Below, piece by piece: positions 33,576 through 36,080 of a stretch of DNA of 36,080 bases. Each line of letters starts with the position of its first letter. Within the stretch, counting starts at the first letter, position 1. The stretch is from the NCBI GenBank assembly GCA_964478735.1, contig CAYZJB010000038.1:1-36080 (forward strand), read 5' to 3'. Under the pieces are notes generated by a model. That model saw nothing but the letters and a program-made list of their open reading frames with translations, had not been told where the DNA came from and did not search any database. This DNA is from CAYZJB01 sp964478735 (GTDB taxonomy: Bacteria; CLD3; SB21). The position numbers and the translations under genes are program-made.

Positions 33576-34625
33576 TTACCGTTTGAACAAATACGCGCTG
33601 TCCTGCAGGCGGCTTTCTTTTTCTCCCGTGTTGACTGCAAACTTGGCGCCGCTCCAGATCGATGCACTTCCAAAGTCTCCGTTTTTGTTGATCGCGTAAA
33701 ATTTGACGTCAAAATTAGGTTGTCCTTTATCGTTGAGTAGCCGGGCCATTTTGGTCTGATCTGCAATCCGTTGACAGGCGCTCAGACACGCCTGTTCCGG
33801 CGTTTTTCCCTGGCGCATGTATTCGACAATCATCACGGACGAACAGCTCAGTAAATTGGCCTCGCCGCGGCCCGTCGATCCGGCCGCCCCGACGGCGTTG
33901 TCCACGTACAATCCCGCTCCGAGGATAGGGGAATCGCCGACGCGGCCGGGAATTTTGAATGCAAGCCCGCTAGTCGTCGTCACGCCCGACATGTCGCCTT
34001 TTTCATTTGCGATCAGACAGTTGATCGTGCCCGTATTCCGTACATACGGCTCGAACACCGATCCGATGCCTTTATCGTTGATTCCGTGCGGCGGCAGCCA
34101 ATCGTCTTTAGACGAGAGATTTTCCTTCCACGCCAGCCACTCTTCCCGTGCGCGGTCGGTGAGTAAATTTTCTTCCTTAAATCCATGGGCGCGGGCAAAA
34201 CGAAGGGCTCCTTCACCGACAATCAGGACGTGGTCGGTGCGTTCCATGACGACTTTCGCGACCTTCGAAGGATTTTTGATGTTCCGCAAAGCGGCAACGC
34301 CGGCACCTCGGCCGGTCGGACCGTGCATGACGCACGAATCGAGTTCGACAACGCCGTCCTCATTGGGAAGACCTCCGTAACCGACACTCGTATCGTTCGG
34401 ATCGTCTTCGACGATATTGACGCCGGCAATGACGGCGTCGAGTGTATCGATACCCTGCCGTATCAATTCCATAGCTTTGGCCGTCGCGGCGAGGCCGTTG
34501 GCGCTCGCAACGGATACTGGACGTATTTGCGTCTGCACGGACAATGAGAAGTCGGGCACCGGCCGGACCCACGCACCCATGGAAAAGACAAAGGACTGTT
34601 TGAGAAAATCGCGTCGCGTCGACAT
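33576..34625 (-). CDS. Tat-exported Ntn-hydrolase asparaginase (glycosylasparaginase family)
   Basis: A 349-residue N4-(beta-N-acetylglucosaminyl)-L-asparaginase / isoaspartyl peptidase family protein. The N-terminus TRRDFLKQSFVFSMGAWV is a twin-arginine signal. The self-cleaving nucleophile is Thr200 in NTGTINCLIAN; downstream KIPGRVGDSPILGAGLYVDN and AGSTGRGE match the substrate loops of glycosylasparaginases. The residue before Thr is Gly, as in plant-type isoaspartyl peptidases, rather than Asp as in classic glycosylasparaginase. It probably removes N-linked GlcNAc-Asn or isoaspartyl dipeptides in the periplasm. It starts 10 bases after the unknown exported gene, with AGGAGA 8 bases before the ATG. 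Confidence 0.9.
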   Translation of the reverse strand: MSTRRDFLKQSFVFSMGAWVRPVPDFSLSVQTQIRPVSVASANGLAATAKAMELIRQGIDTLDAVIAGVNIVEDDPNDTSVGYGGLPNEDGVVELDSCVMHGPTGRGAGVAALRNIKNPSKVAKVVMERTDHVLIVGEGALRFARAHGFKEENLLTDRAREEWLAWKENLSSKDDWLPPHGINDKGIGSVFEPYVRNTGTINCLIANEKGDMSGVTTTSGLAFKIPGRVGDSPILGAGLYVDNAVGAAGSTGRGEANLLSCSSVMIVEYMRQGKTPEQACLSACQRIADQTKMARLLNDKGQPNFDVKFYAINKNGDFGSASIWSGAKFAVNTGEKESRLQDSAYLFKR

Positions 34626-34635
34626 GGACGTTCTC

Positions 34636-35565
34636 CTACGGTTTGATCCAAGAAAGTCGAATGGTTTTGTTGTCGATATCGGTCGTCACCAGCGGTTTCC
34701 AGCTCTCCAACGGCGTCCCGACGAGACTGCAATCGTATTTGCCGCGCGTTCCCAGACTCAACTCCATCATGTGCGCGTAACCGAGCAGATAGTCCGCTTC
34801 GGTTTCGTTTTCATCGTAGCGTTTCAACTGGTACGTGATCGCAAACGTGTTGTCGTCTTTGGTATTGGAAACGAAACGGTTCGCCTTGCCGAGCGCGTAA
34901 ATGCAGTCGAGCAATTTGAAATGAAGATACCGGCGTTGGTTTTCCTCCAGGCCCAAAAGATCAAACCGGATAAGGAGCATGCAGTTGGGCCGCTTCTGGT
35001 CGCTGACCCAGGCTTTTTGCCAATCGATATAACATCGCTCGATCAGCCGTCCATACACGTCCTGTAAAATCTTTTCGGCGTCGTCAGGGGATCCGGGTAT
35101 CGACACGGTTTCCAGCGCGAAGCCGTACGTCAGATCGTGGTCGGGAAACAGGCTCTTGAGGGTCATGCGAATTTCCAAACCGCCAAAATTGCCGCCGAGG
35201 CCGTTATCGCCGGCAATCTGGACGTCACAAAGAAAAGTGTACGGCGGCGTGGCAGATGCCGATCCTCGCCAGTTTCGGAAATCAGAGGAAGAGGCGGACG
35301 TTTTAACTCCGAGTGCTTTCGCGGCCTTACGATAAGCGTCTTTTTTCTTTTTATTCAGCGCGCGCAGTATTTTTTTGTCGATCGCAATATCGGACGGGCG
35401 TGCGGCATAGGCCGTGATCGGGGCATTGACGAGGTTGACATCCCACGGGGCGCGTGCGTCGAATTCCCCTTTGACCGTAAAAAACATTCGCGTACCGGCC
35501 GGAATTCCGGTTTCCTGGGAGTAAAGACACGGCAACAACGCGAACAAGAACGAAAAAAGCTTCAT
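34636..35565 (-). CDS. Exported protein of unknown function
   Basis: A 309-residue protein with a signal peptide (MKLFSFLFALLPCLYS). I do not recognise the family. A Lys-rich stretch (ALNKKKKDAYRKAAKAL, about 65-80) is followed by an apparently beta-rich domain (GLEIRMTLKSLFPDHDLTYG, then TFAITYQLKRYDENETEADY). No catalytic motif stands out. The ATG at 35565 is chosen over a frame start at 35646 because the signal peptide begins there. It is 10 bases upstream of the asparaginase and 129 bases downstream of a TonB-type gene. Confidence 0.6.
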   Translation of the reverse strand: MKLFSFLFALLPCLYSQETGIPAGTRMFFTVKGEFDARAPWDVNLVNAPITAYAARPSDIAIDKKILRALNKKKKDAYRKAAKALGVKTSASSSDFRNWRGSASATPPYTFLCDVQIAGDNGLGGNFGGLEIRMTLKSLFPDHDLTYGFALETVSIPGSPDDAEKILQDVYGRLIERCYIDWQKAWVSDQKRPNCMLLIRFDLLGLEENQRRYLHFKLLDCIYALGKANRFVSNTKDDNTFAITYQLKRYDENETEADYLLGYAHMMELSLGTRGKYDCSLVGTPLESWKPLVTTDIDNKTIRLSWIKP

Positions 35566-35694
35566 AACGGCAGACTTGAAAGAAGTGCACGGCAGTTTCG
35601 TCAACTTGTGCATGTTTGTCAAGGGACGATCTGCAACTGCAATCAATACCGAATGCCGGACCGTAACGGGGCTGCGTTTCTGTGTCAGACTGTG

Positions 35695-36080
35695 TTACTT
35701 GAGCCGAAATCGAATGGGAATATTGACGGCGACAGGCACCGGCCGGTCCCTCTGGAGGGCGGGAGTGAAACGGCACGTACGCAAAACGTCCGGCGCGGCC
35801 TGACCGAAACCGACGTTACCGGTTTCCTGTACGATCTCCGCGTTCACGACGTTTCCATTTTCGTCCAGATAGACTCTGATCATTGCCTGGCCTTCCATCC
35901 GGGCCATCCGTGCCACGTCGGGATACATGATATGTTTTCGAACGAACGCGTCACCGCCGATGAGCGAAGGATAAACGTCTGGTGAAGTGACGAAATGCTC
36001 GGATTCGGTAACGGGTTCTACCGGCGGTTCAACGACAGGAATTTCGGGTACAAAGGTCGAATCGATAGACTCGGCGTGCT
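35695..36080 (-). CDS. TonB-type protein, C-terminal part (runs off the window)
   Basis: The frame is open to the window edge, so the 5' part is missing. The end is a TonB C-terminal domain: YPDVARMARMEGQAMIRVYL, VNAEIVQETGNVGFGQAA, and RTCRFTPALQRDRPVPVAV. It is preceded by a Pro/Val-rich spacer (VPEIPVVEPPVEPVTE). TonB-type proteins span the periplasm to energise outer-membrane transporters, or act in related envelope systems. Membrane segment and partners lie outside the window. Confidence 0.88.
   Translation of the reverse strand, partial: HAESIDSTFVPEIPVVEPPVEPVTESEHFVTSPDVYPSLIGGDAFVRKHIMYPDVARMARMEGQAMIRVYLDENGNVVNAEIVQETGNVGFGQAAPDVLRTCRFTPALQRDRPVPVAVNIPIRFRLK

Noticed and set aside
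33558..33740. AGGAGG plus ATG on the plus strand at the asparaginase 3' end
   Set aside because: The following frame is antisense to the conserved asparaginase C-terminus; no independent protein signal.
1..36080. CRISPR array, tRNA or rRNA genes
   Set aside because: No regularly spaced short repeats and no tRNA or rRNA-like segments were seen by reading; a covariance search would be needed to exclude a cryptic one.

Overview
This window looks like a chromosomal segment of a Gram-negative bacterium of the FCB superphylum, in the Ignavibacteria / KSB1 / Calditrichota neighbourhood. The evidence is a 1377-residue exported protein ending in a type IX secretion (Por) type A sorting domain (FQNYPNPFNPTT), a short 277-residue primary sigma factor, lpxC and a TonB-type protein (so an outer membrane with lipid A), and a moderate-to-high G+C core cut by AT-rich accessory patches. 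The lineage is an inference; no rRNA or tRNA is present to settle it.

Layout. 1-3.2 kb: promoter, SAM-I riboswitch with its terminator, metK, then a PabA/TrpG-type amidotransferase whose start codon sits directly against the metK terminator, overlapped by a GT4 glycosyltransferase. 3.2-7.1 kb (minus): a tight housekeeping operon pgl-tsaE-tsaB-rimI-accD-surE with four successive 4-base overlaps. 7.25-13.3 kb (plus): a cytoplasmic trypsin-like protease with two zinc ribbons, an OLD-family ATPase/TOPRIM protein of lower G+C, a thiolase pseudogene with three frameshifts, then WbqC, a GT2 glycosyltransferase and a methyltransferase. 13.4-15.3 kb: an exported M61 peptidase. A large CACAGAG-type inverted repeat separates it from lhr (minus), which lies downstream of a DUF4143 ATPase. 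20.9-22.4 kb: an eroded patch with gene remnants, a truncated membrane-anchored ORF and a 5'-truncated IS3-type transposase.

22.4-26.2 kb (minus): lpxC, a membrane GAF/degenerate-GGDEF protein, two tandem EutN/CcmL microcompartment vertex proteins and rpoD, apparently one transcription unit. This is the most unusual arrangement here: vertex proteins with no shell hexamer or cargo enzyme, embedded beside the primary sigma factor. 26.25-27.29 kb: about 1 kb of AT-rich DNA without a convincing gene. 27.3-31.4 kb: the giant T9SS substrate (sortilin/BNR propeller, two identical-protein Kre9-like repeats, jelly roll, PPC, sorting domain). 31.5-32.8 kb: a WG-repeat protein and a HAD hydrolase. 32.9-33.56 kb (minus): a Phd/VapC toxin-antitoxin pair with a textbook promoter and operator. 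33.6-36.1 kb (minus): a Tat-exported Ntn asparaginase, an unknown exported protein and the C-terminal part of a TonB-type protein cut by the window edge.

Best leads: (1) the lpxC-sensor-eutN-eutN-rpoD cluster; (2) the tandem 97-residue repeat whose 94 aligned codons encode identical protein but differ at 34 third positions, with no amino-acid change; (3) the OLD ATPase with an altered TOPRIM acidic motif beside a zinc-ribbon protease; (4) the terminator/start-codon abutment after metK.
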